A DNA stretch of 64,000 nucleotides, from assembly GCA_963795715.1 (NCBI GenBank), contig CAWCIY010000004.1, positions 496,001-560,000 on the forward strand. Direction: 5' to 3'. Of the stretch, positions 37,578 to 48,100 are shown piece after piece. The stretch is from JAFEDN01 sp963795715. GTDB taxonomy: Bacteria > Pseudomonadota > Gammaproteobacteria > Coxiellales > Coxiellaceae. Made by a program: the position numbers and the translations under genes. The notes beneath the pieces are model-generated. The model did no database searches, was not told the origin of the DNA, and worked only from the letters and a program-made list of their open reading frames with translations. Positions within the stretch are counted from its first letter, which is position 1. The number at the start of each line of letters is the position of its first letter.

Positions 37578-39932
37578 ATGTCAAGACACCCTTCATTTTC
37601 ATCATCATCTACATCTTCTTTGAGCAGCCCACAATTTGACAGCGGAATACAGCAATCTGTGAATAGATTTTCCGGTTCTACAGAAAGCAAGGGAACCGGT
37701 TGGGAAATTCGCTATAATGAATTAAGATTTGGGAATCTTTTAGGTCAGGGAACCTACGGAAAAGTTTACACCGGAACGTATCACGAAATAAAAGTAGCCA
37801 TTAAAGTTTATAATATACCCGGTACATTACCAACAGAACAACGACCAGAAGTATTAAAAGAAGCTGGTTTAATGGCGAGATTACCGCAATCATCACCTTA
37901 TTTAATTGGTTTTTATGGCGTCAGCTTTGATCAGAATTATTGTCTTGTCATGGAATACGCAGAGGGTGGAACATTAGAAGCACGTCTTAAAGAAACCACT
38001 AGGGGATTGGCTTTACCACAGCAGATGCGTTGGGCAATGCAAATTAGCCATGGTTTAAACCAACTGCATAGTTTAAATATCTTGCATCGCGATCTTAAAA
38101 GTAAAAACATTTTACTGAACGGTCGCGAAGAAGCCAAAGTGGGAGATTTTGGATTATCCATAATTAAATCGACTTCGGTGGGTCAATCGAAAACAAGTAG
38201 CGCTATGGGGACTGCAGGAACATTACCCTGGATGGCCCCGGAGTTGCACAACGGCGAATCAAATTCAAAGAAAACCGACGTGTATAGCTTAGGGATAGTG
38301 CTGTGGGAAATCGTGAGCCGGAAGATGCCGTATGCGGGACTGATGGTGGGTCAAATGATCTCTATGACTGTGCAAGGAAAACGCGATCCACTGCCGACTC
38401 TCTGCCCTGAAATATTTCGGGTGATGATCACGGCGTGCTGTCATTTGGAAGCCAAGCAACGCCCAACAGCGGAACATGTGGTATATCAATTTGAAACTGC
38501 GTTGAGAAGCCTTGAAGGCTTATCTCCCTCTTTATCATCTAGTCGAAGTGATCTCAAATACGTTAGATCAAGCATAAAAAATCTTGATATATCAAAAAAA
38601 CTGGATAGTATCTATGGTGGAGAAAAAAAAGAAATCCAACAAAATCCTCCAAGAATGTCTTCAAGCGGGCAAACATTGATGCCTCCACTTAAACAGCTTA
38701 GCGCAGATCAATTAAAATTGCAGAATCAATTGATAGTAGCCTGTAAACAAGGGGATGAGAAAGTGGTAAATGCCTTATTAAGGCAAGGTGCAAAACCAGA
38801 TATTGCTAATGAAAAAGGCGAAAAGCCGTTAGGGGCTGGAGTTTGGGGCATGTGTCCTAGTGTTGTGAGTGCTTTACTTAATCCTGTTTATGGTGTTGCT
38901 TCGATGATTTGGGAAGAATGTGAAAAACATAATTTTAAATATTATCAGGAAGTCTTTATTGTATCAAAGTTTGAGCCAAAAACTTATGGTGAATGGTCTG
39001 ATTTGTTACTAACAATTAGTTCTAACTCATTTCTTCGTAATCTGCATTTAAAAAAGATTAATATACCGTTGAATGTGTTATGGAAAGGTGCTTTTGATAG
39101 AAAAGATTTGAGTGAATGGGAAAGACTAGATAGGTATGTGAAAAGTAGTGCCACATTTCAGAGTCTTTTCACTGATCTATCGAATATGAAGCGTGATCGC
39201 GAGTGGTGTCGTGTAACAGAACAGAGTTTCCTAGAATATAGAATACAGATCAAACAATTGGTGGGAGCTCAAAAAAATCCAATTGAAGCTAAGAAGGAGT
39301 TGGCTTCATTAAAATTAGCGCAAAGTCAGCAAATATTAATGCCTGTGCCGAAAAGTTTAGTCAGTGCAGATCAGTTGAAATTGCAAAATAAACTAATTGA
39401 AGCTTGCAAACAAGGGGATGAAAAAGGGGTCAAAGAGTTATTGATACAAGGTGCAAAATCGAACATACCCGATGACAAAGGTGAACAACCTTTAGGAGCC
39501 GCAGTTTGGGGTATGTGTCCCAATGTCGTTAATGCTCTGCTTCAACAGACAAATGGCATAGCGCCGATGACATGGGAAGAATGTGAAAAACATAATTTGG
39601 AATATTATAAGAACGTGTTTATTGTGCCAAAAATTGAAAAATATAGTACAACCGACTGGTCTGATTTGTTGAGAAAAGTAGATGTTAATTTGTTTTTGCG
39701 TACTCTTCTTCTACAAATTGCTAATGAACGGCAGAATAAGAATTTCAATTGGGATTCCTTTAAGCGCGAGATTGAGGGCTATCCCTACTTTGCCCAGAGA
39801 AACTTGGATTATGATCATACTTACAACTCTGTACTCCGTGCAACTGAACGGCGATATGCGGGTTTTAAAGTACTAATTAAACAAGAGATTGAGACAGCCG
39901 TACGTTCAACTATAACAACTGGTTTAGTTTAG
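37578..39932 (+). CDS. Eukaryotic-type protein kinase with two C-terminal 'WGMCP' ankyrin-like modules
   Basis: 784 residues. After a Ser-rich start, the kinase domain (about 48-312) is complete: GQGTYG loop (56-61), VAIK Lys76, HRDLKSKN (Asp172), DFG (190-192), WMAPEL and the SLGIVLWE helix; it resembles the tyrosine-kinase-like group. Two copies of a ~190-residue module follow (about 372-570 and 592-775). Each begins as an ankyrin-like helix pair (LQNQLIVACKQGDEKVV, LLRQGAKPDIAN), then VWGMCPxVV.ALL, a W.ECEKHN..YY..VFIV segment and an EW.DLL helix. The same module occurs twice in the protein at 57989-61735. No signal peptide or CaaX box. Likely phosphorylates host proteins (inference). Confidence 0.9.
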   Translation: MSRHPSFSSSSTSSLSSPQFDSGIQQSVNRFSGSTESKGTGWEIRYNELRFGNLLGQGTYGKVYTGTYHEIKVAIKVYNIPGTLPTEQRPEVLKEAGLMARLPQSSPYLIGFYGVSFDQNYCLVMEYAEGGTLEARLKETTRGLALPQQMRWAMQISHGLNQLHSLNILHRDLKSKNILLNGREEAKVGDFGLSIIKSTSVGQSKTSSAMGTAGTLPWMAPELHNGESNSKKTDVYSLGIVLWEIVSRKMPYAGLMVGQMISMTVQGKRDPLPTLCPEIFRVMITACCHLEAKQRPTAEHVVYQFETALRSLEGLSPSLSSSRSDLKYVRSSIKNLDISKKLDSIYGGEKKEIQQNPPRMSSSGQTLMPPLKQLSADQLKLQNQLIVACKQGDEKVVNALLRQGAKPDIANEKGEKPLGAGVWGMCPSVVSALLNPVYGVASMIWEECEKHNFKYYQEVFIVSKFEPKTYGEWSDLLLTISSNSFLRNLHLKKINIPLNVLWKGAFDRKDLSEWERLDRYVKSSATFQSLFTDLSNMKRDREWCRVTEQSFLEYRIQIKQLVGAQKNPIEAKKELASLKLAQSQQILMPVPKSLVSADQLKLQNKLIEACKQGDEKGVKELLIQGAKSNIPDDKGEQPLGAAVWGMCPNVVNALLQQTNGIAPMTWEECEKHNLEYYKNVFIVPKIEKYSTTDWSDLLRKVDVNLFLRTLLLQIANERQNKNFNWDSFKREIEGYPYFAQRNLDYDHTYNSVLRATERRYAGFKVLIKQEIETAVRSTITTGLV
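38691..39900 (+). repeat. Two 'WGMCP' modules in the kinase gene
   Basis: Module 1 spans about 38691-39290 and module 2 about 39353-39900. They match at the protein level, e.g. LQN.LI.ACKQGDEK and GVWGMCPSVV versus AVWGMCPNVV. Relatives are at 60391-60950 and 61080-61665. Confidence 0.88.
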
Positions 39933-40012
39933 CCGGATGTCAAGAATAACACAAATGATTTAACCAAATGTGCTCTAGGTTTAAAAGTTAACTGTATTGA
40001 GGAGTTCAAAAA

Positions 40013-41455
40013 ATGAGTAAACTACCTGTCATATTAGAAGAAGAATTAATTCACTTGCGTCAGCGAGTACAGGAAGCCGATCTCAAAGAATATCAAAATT
40101 TATTGAAAGATTTTCTTGGAGGGATTAAAGCCACGATGGCGGATCAGGCAAAATTGCATTTGCCGGAAACGCTTGTAGGAAGTAATCGTCAGGCCATAAC
40201 TCAACCACAAGTATTTTTAAGCTATGCTTGGGAAATTGAAGGGACAACTAAATATACTCACTTACATACTTTTCTTAAATATTTGGCCGAAAATCTTACT
40301 CATGCCGGATTGATTCCTTGGTTAGATTTACAACGAATGACCGGCGATTTAGATAAGCAAATGCGTTCTAACATTGAGCAAAGTCAGTATATATTACTAA
40401 TTGGCACTCAACGTTATGCAGAAAGAACCAAACCAGGTAGTGAAACTAATGTCTGTAAAGAACTTAAATTTACATTGGACGAATATAAGAAAAGGTCTAA
40501 AAATGCTGATTTTATACTGCCTTTAATGTTTGAAGGTGATTATAAAGCAACCTTTCCGAGCGTTAACGAATTCTTGATTCGAGATTGCCGTTCCTGGCAT
40601 CCCTTGGAAACTGGACAATGGCAATCCTTTGAGAATTACATTAAAGAATTAACACAATTTGAACCATTAGGTATTTTAGCTACTGTCTTGGGTATTAGCC
40701 GTCTTGAACCTGAGTTATTGAAATATCGTCAAACCTGCCGGGAGCAATATATTCAAAAACAGAAGGCATTTATGAATGCTTTGGAATTGTTAAAACATAA
40801 AAATCGCGAATTTGATGAAAAATATCAATTCAATTTGCTAGCACGCTCATTACCTCGTGAACCGCAGACCACTCGTGAAATCAAAAGAGAAAAAAAAGGG
40901 AATATAGAAAATAAATATTCTGTCCCCTCTCTTTCGCCACAGTTTACATCACAATTAACATTGAATTCGATATCGTCACTTTCGCCCTCAAGTCCTCCTG
41001 CTTCGTTTGTGGATGAGAAGAAAAATTCTTCTTCCGGAAAATCAGCTTATGAACTTGCCAAAAAATATCATTTTGAAAAAAATTATGCTAAGGCACGTGA
41101 ACAATACGAAATTGCCTGGTCAAAAAAAATTGCCAAAGCAGGAACCAAATTGGCGGTTTTGCTGATACGCGGCGAAGGCAGTAAAGAAACTGAAAAGCAG
41201 GCAGATCAACAGCGAGCTGTTTCTTTGTTGACGTTTTTAGCCGCTTCTGGTGAGATTTTAGCTATGAGAAATTTGGCAGAAGCTTATCGTTATGGAGTGG
41301 GAACCGTTAAAGATGAAAAACAAGCAAAACAATGGCAAAAGAAATATGAACATGCTGCTGGAAAAGTATCTACTAATGATACAGCCTTTCTTAATCAAAT
41401 GAATCATTCTTCATCTTCAACTCAGACGAGTACACACTTTCATCATACCAAATGA
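40013..41455 (+). CDS. TIR-domain protein with C-terminal Sel1-like repeats
   Basis: 480 residues. The TIR domain spans about 65-215: QVFLSYAWE at the first strand, LHTFLKYLAENLTHAGLIPW then LDLQRMTGDL, IEQSQYILLIGTQRYAER, and SETNVCKELKFTLDE, in which Glu150 sits where TIR NADases carry the catalytic glutamate. The C-terminal part (about 345-460) has Sel1/TPR-like helices (KKYHFEKNYAKAREQYEIAW, NLAEAYRYGVGTVKDEKQAK). It may deplete NAD or interfere with host TIR signalling; both are inferences. GAGG precedes the ATG. It lies between two kinases on the same strand, as part of an effector-like run. Confidence 0.85.
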   Translation: MSKLPVILEEELIHLRQRVQEADLKEYQNLLKDFLGGIKATMADQAKLHLPETLVGSNRQAITQPQVFLSYAWEIEGTTKYTHLHTFLKYLAENLTHAGLIPWLDLQRMTGDLDKQMRSNIEQSQYILLIGTQRYAERTKPGSETNVCKELKFTLDEYKKRSKNADFILPLMFEGDYKATFPSVNEFLIRDCRSWHPLETGQWQSFENYIKELTQFEPLGILATVLGISRLEPELLKYRQTCREQYIQKQKAFMNALELLKHKNREFDEKYQFNLLARSLPREPQTTREIKREKKGNIENKYSVPSLSPQFTSQLTLNSISSLSPSSPPASFVDEKKNSSSGKSAYELAKKYHFEKNYAKAREQYEIAWSKKIAKAGTKLAVLLIRGEGSKETEKQADQQRAVSLLTFLAASGEILAMRNLAEAYRYGVGTVKDEKQAKQWQKKYEHAAGKVSTNDTAFLNQMNHSSSSTQTSTHFHHTK

Positions 41456-41477
41456 ATATAAAAAATAGGGAGCAAAA

Positions 41478-41540
41478 ATGAATGTTAGTGGTTTCAATGC
41501 GTTTGCCATGATAAGGACGCTTGATTTTGTAGATAGATAA
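41478..41540 (+). CDS. Possible 20-residue leader peptide before the kinase-Sel1 gene
   Basis: A mini frame (starts MNVSGFNAFAMIRT) with its own AGGGAG site. Its stop lies 13 bases before the next ATG. It may couple translation to the kinase gene or be the head of a lost gene. Weakly supported. Confidence 0.3.
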   Translation: MNVSGFNAFAMIRTLDFVDR

Positions 41541-41553
41541 ATTAGGAGGAGTT

Positions 41554-44514
41554 ATGTTTAAAATGGTATCGGGTCAAGAGCAGGATGGTGCTCTGCAGTC
41601 AGGGCCACAATTTTTGAGTCAACTCAGCAATTCTTCTATGGGATCGCCTCAAATATTTATAGAATCTATGCCGGGTATTCCTCATATGGAAACAAAAAGT
41701 ACAGGGGGCGCCACTGATATAAAACAAAATGGCCCGGAATTCAAGAGTGACCTCAGTAATCCTTCTTCAGGATCGCTTCAAGATTCGAGCGCATCTGTGC
41801 ACTTTCCAGAGAGTGTTCGTGATATACAAATTAGTTACACAGATTTGGTCTATGATGAAACTAAGCCTTTGGGTAGAGGTGCCTATGGACAGGTTTTTTT
41901 AGGAACTTTCCGTAGAGAACCCGTAGCGATCAAAATCTATGATTTTCGAGGTGTATTGTCTGAAAAAGATCGTAAAGCTATATTGCATGAAGCGAAAGCT
42001 ATGGATAAATTGAGATCAAAATACTTAGTAGGTTTTCGTGGAATTTTTCTAGAACCTTCTTATGGTTTGGTAATGGAATATTGCGATGGAGGCACATTAA
42101 CTCAGCGTTTGGCTAAGTCGGAGATCAGAATTGATTACGCCCAACAATTGTTATGGGGAAAGCAAATCAGTTATGGACTGCACGCTCTACACAGCATTAA
42201 TATTTTTCATCGCGATCTCAAAAGTGATAATGTTTTATTGAATACGTTTGGAGAAGCTAAGATAGCAGACTTTGGCTTATCGCAAATAAAATCTTCCGCC
42301 TCGACTCAATCCCGGCAAGGTAGCCAATCTGCGGCGGGCACAATACCGTGGATGGCGCCTGAGTTATTTGAAGGAAATCCACATTCTGCAGCAGCGGATA
42401 TTTATAGTCTTGGGACGGTGCTTTGGGAAATAGTGGCTCGGGGAATTCCATTTAGTGGAAAGATGGCTGTAGTGATTATTGGTATGGTCTTAGCAGGAAG
42501 ACGTGAAACCTTGCCTGAAAACTGTCCGAAAATTTTTGAGCGCTTAATTTTGGCCTGTTGGCAAGCGAATCCCAAACAGAGACCTACTGCAGCACAGATA
42601 GGTGATCAACTGGATGCTGAATTGAAATTGTTACCAGATGCGCCGAGTGATTCACGCGAGATTAAGCTTGGTAGAGTCAGTGAACACCAAGAAAGTAAAT
42701 ACGAGAGTGATCTTAAAGAGACTTCCAGTGAGGCTGATTTTCAAGAAGGATTATCTCATTATAAAATTTATCAATATGCTCAAGCGTTACCTTTTTTCGA
42801 AAAATCGGGACAGCGTGGATATCCCCTTGCACATTTATATCTGGGTATCATGTATAAAAATAGTGGGTACAGTGTCGTTAAAGATGATGCAAAATCTCAG
42901 AGTTATTTTAAAAAAGTCAGCGAATCTACAGCATGGTTTAAAGAGCGAATGGAGACTGCTGATCCGGAATTGCAATATTTTTTAGGTCAATTTTACGAAT
43001 GGGTAGAAAAAGACGAAAAACAATATGTGGCTTATTATCAGAAAGCAGTTGCTCAAGGACATGCTGCTGCCAATAATAGACTTGGTGAGTGTTATCGATA
43101 CGGTAAGGGTGTGACTAAAGACGCAAAACAAGCCGTTGAACATTATCAAAAGGCCGCAGAAAAAGGCAATGCGGATGCTGAAAGTAATTTAGGCTCGTGT
43201 TATCAGTATGGCGTTGGGGTGATCAAGGATGAGAAGCAGGCCGGGGCTTATTACCAGAAAGCAGCGGATCAGGGACACCCGCATGCTCAAAATTGGCTTG
43301 GCTGGTTTTATCAGAATGGGATTGGCGTCACCAAAGATGCAAAAGAAGCCATTAAATACTATCAAAAAGCAGCAAAACAAGGAGAGTCGTATGCTCAAAA
43401 TAATTTGGGAGTTTGTTACAAAAATGGCGAAGGAGTAGCCCAAGATGAGAAATTAGCGATCTCTTTTTACCAAAGAGCGGCAGATCAAGGAAATTCATTA
43501 GCGCAATATAATCTTGGCTGCTGCTATGAGAACGGAGTCGGAGTCGTTAAAGATGAGAAACAGGCAGCAGTTTACTATCAAAAAGCAGCAGATCAAAAGT
43601 ACCTCGCTGCCCAATACGTTATAGGCCAGTGTTATAAGGATGGCAAAGGAGTTGATAAAGACGAAAAATTGGCGGTGAAATATTTTCAGGAAGCGGCTGA
43701 TATTGGAGATTTGGCTAGTCAATACACCCTTGGTCAATGCTATGAATCTGGCATTGGAGTACAAAAAGACGAGAAATTAGCGGTAGAGTATTATCAAAAA
43801 GCGGCCAAGGAAAATTATGCATTGGCTCAAATCAATTTAGGCATCTGTTATCAAAATGGTAGAGGTATAGCAAAAAATCAAAAGGAAGCAGTCAATTATT
43901 TTCGAAAAGCTGCAGATCAAGGGAATTCTGTGGCTTTGAGTAATTTGGGATGGTGTTACGAGTATGGTTCGGGCATAGCTAAAGATGAGAACCAAGCATC
44001 AATTTACTATAAAAAAGCAGCCGACGCAGGTAATGCAGCGTCTCAAAATTCTATAGGCTGGCGTTACCAGAATGGTATAGGCATTTCGAAAGACGTGAAG
44101 CAAGCAGTATATTATTTTAGAAAAGGAGCAGAAAATGGAAATTCAGCAGCTCAAACGAATTTGGGTTGGTGTTATGAAAAGGGTATCGGCGTCGAACCTA
44201 ATTGGACATGGGCGGTTTATTACTACCACTTGGCTGCCGAACAAGGAAATGCTTCCGGCCAGAACCTTTTAGGGGTTTGTTATCACAATGGTATAGGTGT
44301 AGAAAAAAATATAAATACAGCCATTTATTGGTATAAATTAGCCCAAGAGCAAGGTAATAGTGATGCAAGAAGCAATTTATTTAAATTAGGAGTAATTATT
44401 CCTTTATCACGGAATTCCAATGCCACTTTTGGAACTGTGGTTCGTCAGCATGTTGAAGATGCATTTCGTCCCCTCGGAGCTAATCCTACAAACAATAATT
44501 GTTTGATAATGTAA
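41554..44514 (+). CDS. Protein kinase with ~14 Sel1 repeats and C-terminal CaaX box (CLIM)
   Basis: 986 residues. Ser-rich start to ~95, then a complete kinase domain (about 100-360): GRGAYG (107-112), VAIK Lys127, HRDLKSDN (Asp221), DFG (239-241), WMAPEL. About 14 Sel1-like repeats follow (about 425-940), each near 36 residues with the pattern AQ.NLG.CY.NG.GV.KDEKQA..YYQKAA.QG. The last residues NNNCLIM form a textbook CaaX motif (Met favours farnesyl transfer). AGGAGG precedes the ATG. No signal peptide. I infer a host-delivered kinase anchored to host membranes, with Sel1 repeats binding partners. Confidence 0.92.
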   Translation: MFKMVSGQEQDGALQSGPQFLSQLSNSSMGSPQIFIESMPGIPHMETKSTGGATDIKQNGPEFKSDLSNPSSGSLQDSSASVHFPESVRDIQISYTDLVYDETKPLGRGAYGQVFLGTFRREPVAIKIYDFRGVLSEKDRKAILHEAKAMDKLRSKYLVGFRGIFLEPSYGLVMEYCDGGTLTQRLAKSEIRIDYAQQLLWGKQISYGLHALHSINIFHRDLKSDNVLLNTFGEAKIADFGLSQIKSSASTQSRQGSQSAAGTIPWMAPELFEGNPHSAAADIYSLGTVLWEIVARGIPFSGKMAVVIIGMVLAGRRETLPENCPKIFERLILACWQANPKQRPTAAQIGDQLDAELKLLPDAPSDSREIKLGRVSEHQESKYESDLKETSSEADFQEGLSHYKIYQYAQALPFFEKSGQRGYPLAHLYLGIMYKNSGYSVVKDDAKSQSYFKKVSESTAWFKERMETADPELQYFLGQFYEWVEKDEKQYVAYYQKAVAQGHAAANNRLGECYRYGKGVTKDAKQAVEHYQKAAEKGNADAESNLGSCYQYGVGVIKDEKQAGAYYQKAADQGHPHAQNWLGWFYQNGIGVTKDAKEAIKYYQKAAKQGESYAQNNLGVCYKNGEGVAQDEKLAISFYQRAADQGNSLAQYNLGCCYENGVGVVKDEKQAAVYYQKAADQKYLAAQYVIGQCYKDGKGVDKDEKLAVKYFQEAADIGDLASQYTLGQCYESGIGVQKDEKLAVEYYQKAAKENYALAQINLGICYQNGRGIAKNQKEAVNYFRKAADQGNSVALSNLGWCYEYGSGIAKDENQASIYYKKAADAGNAASQNSIGWRYQNGIGISKDVKQAVYYFRKGAENGNSAAQTNLGWCYEKGIGVEPNWTWAVYYYHLAAEQGNASGQNLLGVCYHNGIGVEKNINTAIYWYKLAQEQGNSDARSNLFKLGVIIPLSRNSNATFGTVVRQHVEDAFRPLGANPTNNNCLIM

Positions 44515-44665
44515 AATGTGCTGACTTCGGGTTATCGAAAGCACACTATGCGAGTATTAAATCAGTAATTAAGACCAGCCCATGGCATGGTGTGCACCGG
44601 AGATATATAACCGGCGGCAAAGCCACTTATGCTGCTGATATTTACAGTTATGGTATGTTATTGTG
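44515..44665 (+). pseudogene. Decayed protein kinase fragment
   Basis: Directly after the previous stop the DNA reads KCADFGLSKAHYASIK, then a degraded activation segment (frameshift at the WMAPEIY equivalent), then GGKATYAADIYSYGMLL and a stop. This is the middle of a third kinase. The region to 44840 holds nothing else I can support. Confidence 0.8.
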
Positions 44666-44865
44666 ACCTCAGTTAGGAGTTTTCAGGATAAATTTGATAG
44701 CTGATGATTTCAGAGGCTCGATAGCGTAAGGGACCAATTCCACCATCTCTCTTGAAGTTACATCATCAAACTCAGTGCGTTGACAGTATATCCCGGATAT
44801 TGCCTAATAAGAACGACCAACTGTCCCAGGAACGAAATTAAAAATTGATCAGGAGATCAACACCC

Positions 44866-45039
44866 ATGAAGGATTTTTTATCACCTACCAATGAAGTTGA
44901 ATTGACTGCATCTTTACCCCAAGGAGCGCAAACACAGGAACATAAACCCACTCCCATTGAACAGATGCAGGATTCCGATTTGGAAAGGCAAATCATTGCC
45001 GTGATTACCGCTTCCACTAAGCTTACCCACCTTATTTGA
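44866..45039 (+). CDS. Short hypothetical frame, probably a gene fragment
   Basis: 57 residues beginning MKDFLSPTNEVELTASLPQG, with AGGAG before the ATG. A +1 shift near 45035 would extend it to a stop near 45117, so it may be a frameshifted remnant. No family recognised. It is convergent with the LVIVD gene. Confidence 0.3.
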   Translation: MKDFLSPTNEVELTASLPQGAQTQEHKPTPIEQMQDSDLERQIIAVITASTKLTHLI

Positions 45040-45130
45040 CCACAGGGATAAAATGGTCAATTCATCCGGCGTAAATACCACGTCTGCTTTCACCAAATCT
45101 TTATATTTTTCCTGACTTCTGCATAAGGAT

Positions 45131-48100
45131 TTAATTCAACGTTACTTGACTGAGCGGACTGCTTGAAGTCAGTGTTCTTTCTCCACGCATCAAAGGAGAA
45201 TCTACACCCAACGACGATGGGTTGCGTGTTGTTTGAGAAGACGACGTTCCTGTATTAGAATTTTGATTCAGGGAAAGCAAGGTTGTCATTTCAACTCCCG
45301 TTTGTCCCTCGATGGGTGTAGGTGAAGAAACATCGATCAGTTTGTCTTCCAGATCACTCTGAATGAATAATCCGAACTGTTCTAAGATAATGCCTTCCTT
45401 TCCGGAAATTTGCACCACCAGGGTTTTTCCTGCTACAGAAACGGGAATAGGCTCCCTGGTACTGAGGGTATTAGTGTATGAATCATATTTCATCCAGTCT
45501 GGCATCATAGCGCCACCCGGCAGTGAGCGGGGTAATTGAAAAAACTGAAAACACTGAGACGACGCCTGTTTTGCGGGCAACTTCACTTCTACCCTCTCAA
45601 TGTTTTCTGCAGGAGTTTTTAAATTTAAGTGAAAATGCTGACCCACCATGAACTCCTCAGAAACATAATCTTTGGATACTTTTTGGTAACGCTCTTTAAA
45701 GCATCGATTTAAACATAAAGCCCGCAGTTGATAGATCGTATATAAAGTCGTAAAAGCAGAGACTAACGGCGCGAGAATCTGTATTGCCAGTTGGCCCCAG
45801 GATGTGCCACCCACATTGATTCTGAACACAGTGCTGCCATTGATAAATCCATCGAAGGCATTCAACTCAATTTCCAGCTCACGAACCGCGTAAAAATTAG
45901 TATCGCCGCGCCCGGGTGTTCCTGAGAAAGAAGGCGCCGAACTGTCATTGTTAAATATCAACCATCCCAGTAACACATCGCCACTTGTTTGCAAAGCGGC
46001 ATAAGTCAGCGGATATCCATTTTGATTCAGAAAGGTTTCGGTCGGTACGAAGAAATTAAAATTGTCCCCGACGGTAGCCGATTGATCGGAGATGGGATTA
46101 ATTTGCAACGCCGAGTTGACCACCACCACAAATTCCAACGGAGCCATGATCGTACTGTTATAGCTATCCTCGGCAATGACATTCACGCTGACAATTCCCG
46201 TTACCGATAACGGAGGAATGCCTGAAAATTCCAAGGTTGATGTATTGAAGGATAACCAGTTAGGGAGTCTACTGCCATTGCTTTGATTAGCGCTATATTG
46301 CCAGGTGATCCCATCACCAACATTAAAGGTATTGAGAGGAATTGGGAAATTAAATAGTCGTCCCTGACGTAACGTGGGCGGTTGGGGAATACGATTGCCG
46401 ACAAACAACAAAAAAGTGGTATTCGTGATTCCAGAAACGTGGTCATTGGCGCTGATGGTCAAATTCAGAGTCCCCTGGTCATTGATCTGAGGAACGCCTA
46501 TTAATGCCGCCGACACGCTATTAAAGCTGAGCCAACCCGGTAATGATTGCCCATTCGATTGGTACGCAGAAAAACTGATCGGATTAAAATTAGGATCCGT
46601 AAATAGCCCCTGCGAAATAAAATAATTGAAGGTTTGACCCACCTGGGCATATTGTAAGGGAATTCGACCATGAATCTGTGGTGGGCCTTCAACGCGAATA
46701 GTAAACGATAATGAGATACTACCGCCTAGCTCATCAGTGCCAACCAACTGTATCGGATAATTACCAACATCTTCAGTCTGTGGATTTGCGGTTAACTGCC
46801 ATAGGTTAGCTTCCAGGATGAGCAATCCCGCTTCATTATTTGCCACCAGGTATATAATATTATCCGACACAGTAATAGCATTCGTGTCACCAGATCCTGA
46901 TGGATAAGACCCTAATAATTGCGGTCTACTGGGTATGGTGGTATCCAGAATTAAGACACCCCCATGATAATCCGCCACAAACACAGTATTACCCCGAACC
47001 GCAAGGTTGATAGCATAGCCGGATCCCGCTGGGTAAGTGCTCAACAATAGCGGCGTACCTGGCGTACTGACATCCAGGATTAATAAACCGACATCGCCGT
47101 CTGCCACGAATAGGATATTATTGTCGAAAGCAGACACCTTCACATCGTAAATCACAGCCGTTGCCGGATTATAATTACCCAACAATTGCGGTGCATTGGG
47201 TATGCTGACATCAATAATGAGTAGCCCGTTATAATAATCAGCTACATAAATGGTACTGCCAGAGATCGCAACATTGTATGCATCACCGGATGATTCACCG
47301 ATATATTTCCCCAACAACTGCGGCCTGCCAGGTTCACTCATATTAAGGATCAACAGGCTTACATTATTATCTGCAACATAGAGTATATTACCTGAAATCG
47401 TAAGTCCGCGAGCTGATGAACTATAATTGCCTATTAGTCGCGGCATATTCGGTGTACTAATATTGAAAATCAATAAAGCATCGATATCCGCCAAAAACAG
47501 GAGGTTGTTCGATACCATTACTTGAGAACCAATGTCGCCTGTACCAAACTCTAAAGCATACTGACTCGCTAACTGAGGCATACTTAGCGTACTGACATCG
47601 ATCACCAGCAAATCCTTATTTTCATTGACGACAAATACTGTATTTCCCGACACGGCAACGCTCGCGCCCGATCCAGCCGGATAGGTCGCCACCAGATGGG
47701 GAGCTAATGTCAGTTGCAGCCAGCTCGGTAATTCTTGTGTACCCATCGAGAGAGATAATTTTAAAAAAGATTGAGTAGGATTGACAAACAGGGACTGACT
47801 ATCAAATGATAAAGACAGAGTATTACCGGGGAACAGGCTTTGATCCGACACTGTATCTTCAATATGAGAAGGCGGATTATCCAGGATGAGGGTAAACTGG
47901 GCAGTAGCCACCGGGTTTGTAAAATTATAAGCGGTTACGGTGATAGAAAACTGTTCTCCTACAGAGTTTGGAGGAATACCCGTTAATTGACCTTGAGCCA
48001 GGTCAACTAATAATAACCCCCCCTCTCCGGTTACTATATATGCAATATTATTTAACACAGCAACCTCATAGGCATAATTTGACTCAATGGGGTACCCCCC

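Noticed and set aside
44914..45096. Minus-strand 60-codon frame before the LVIVD stop
   Set aside because: Antisense to the small plus-strand fragment; no ribosome site or recognisable residues.
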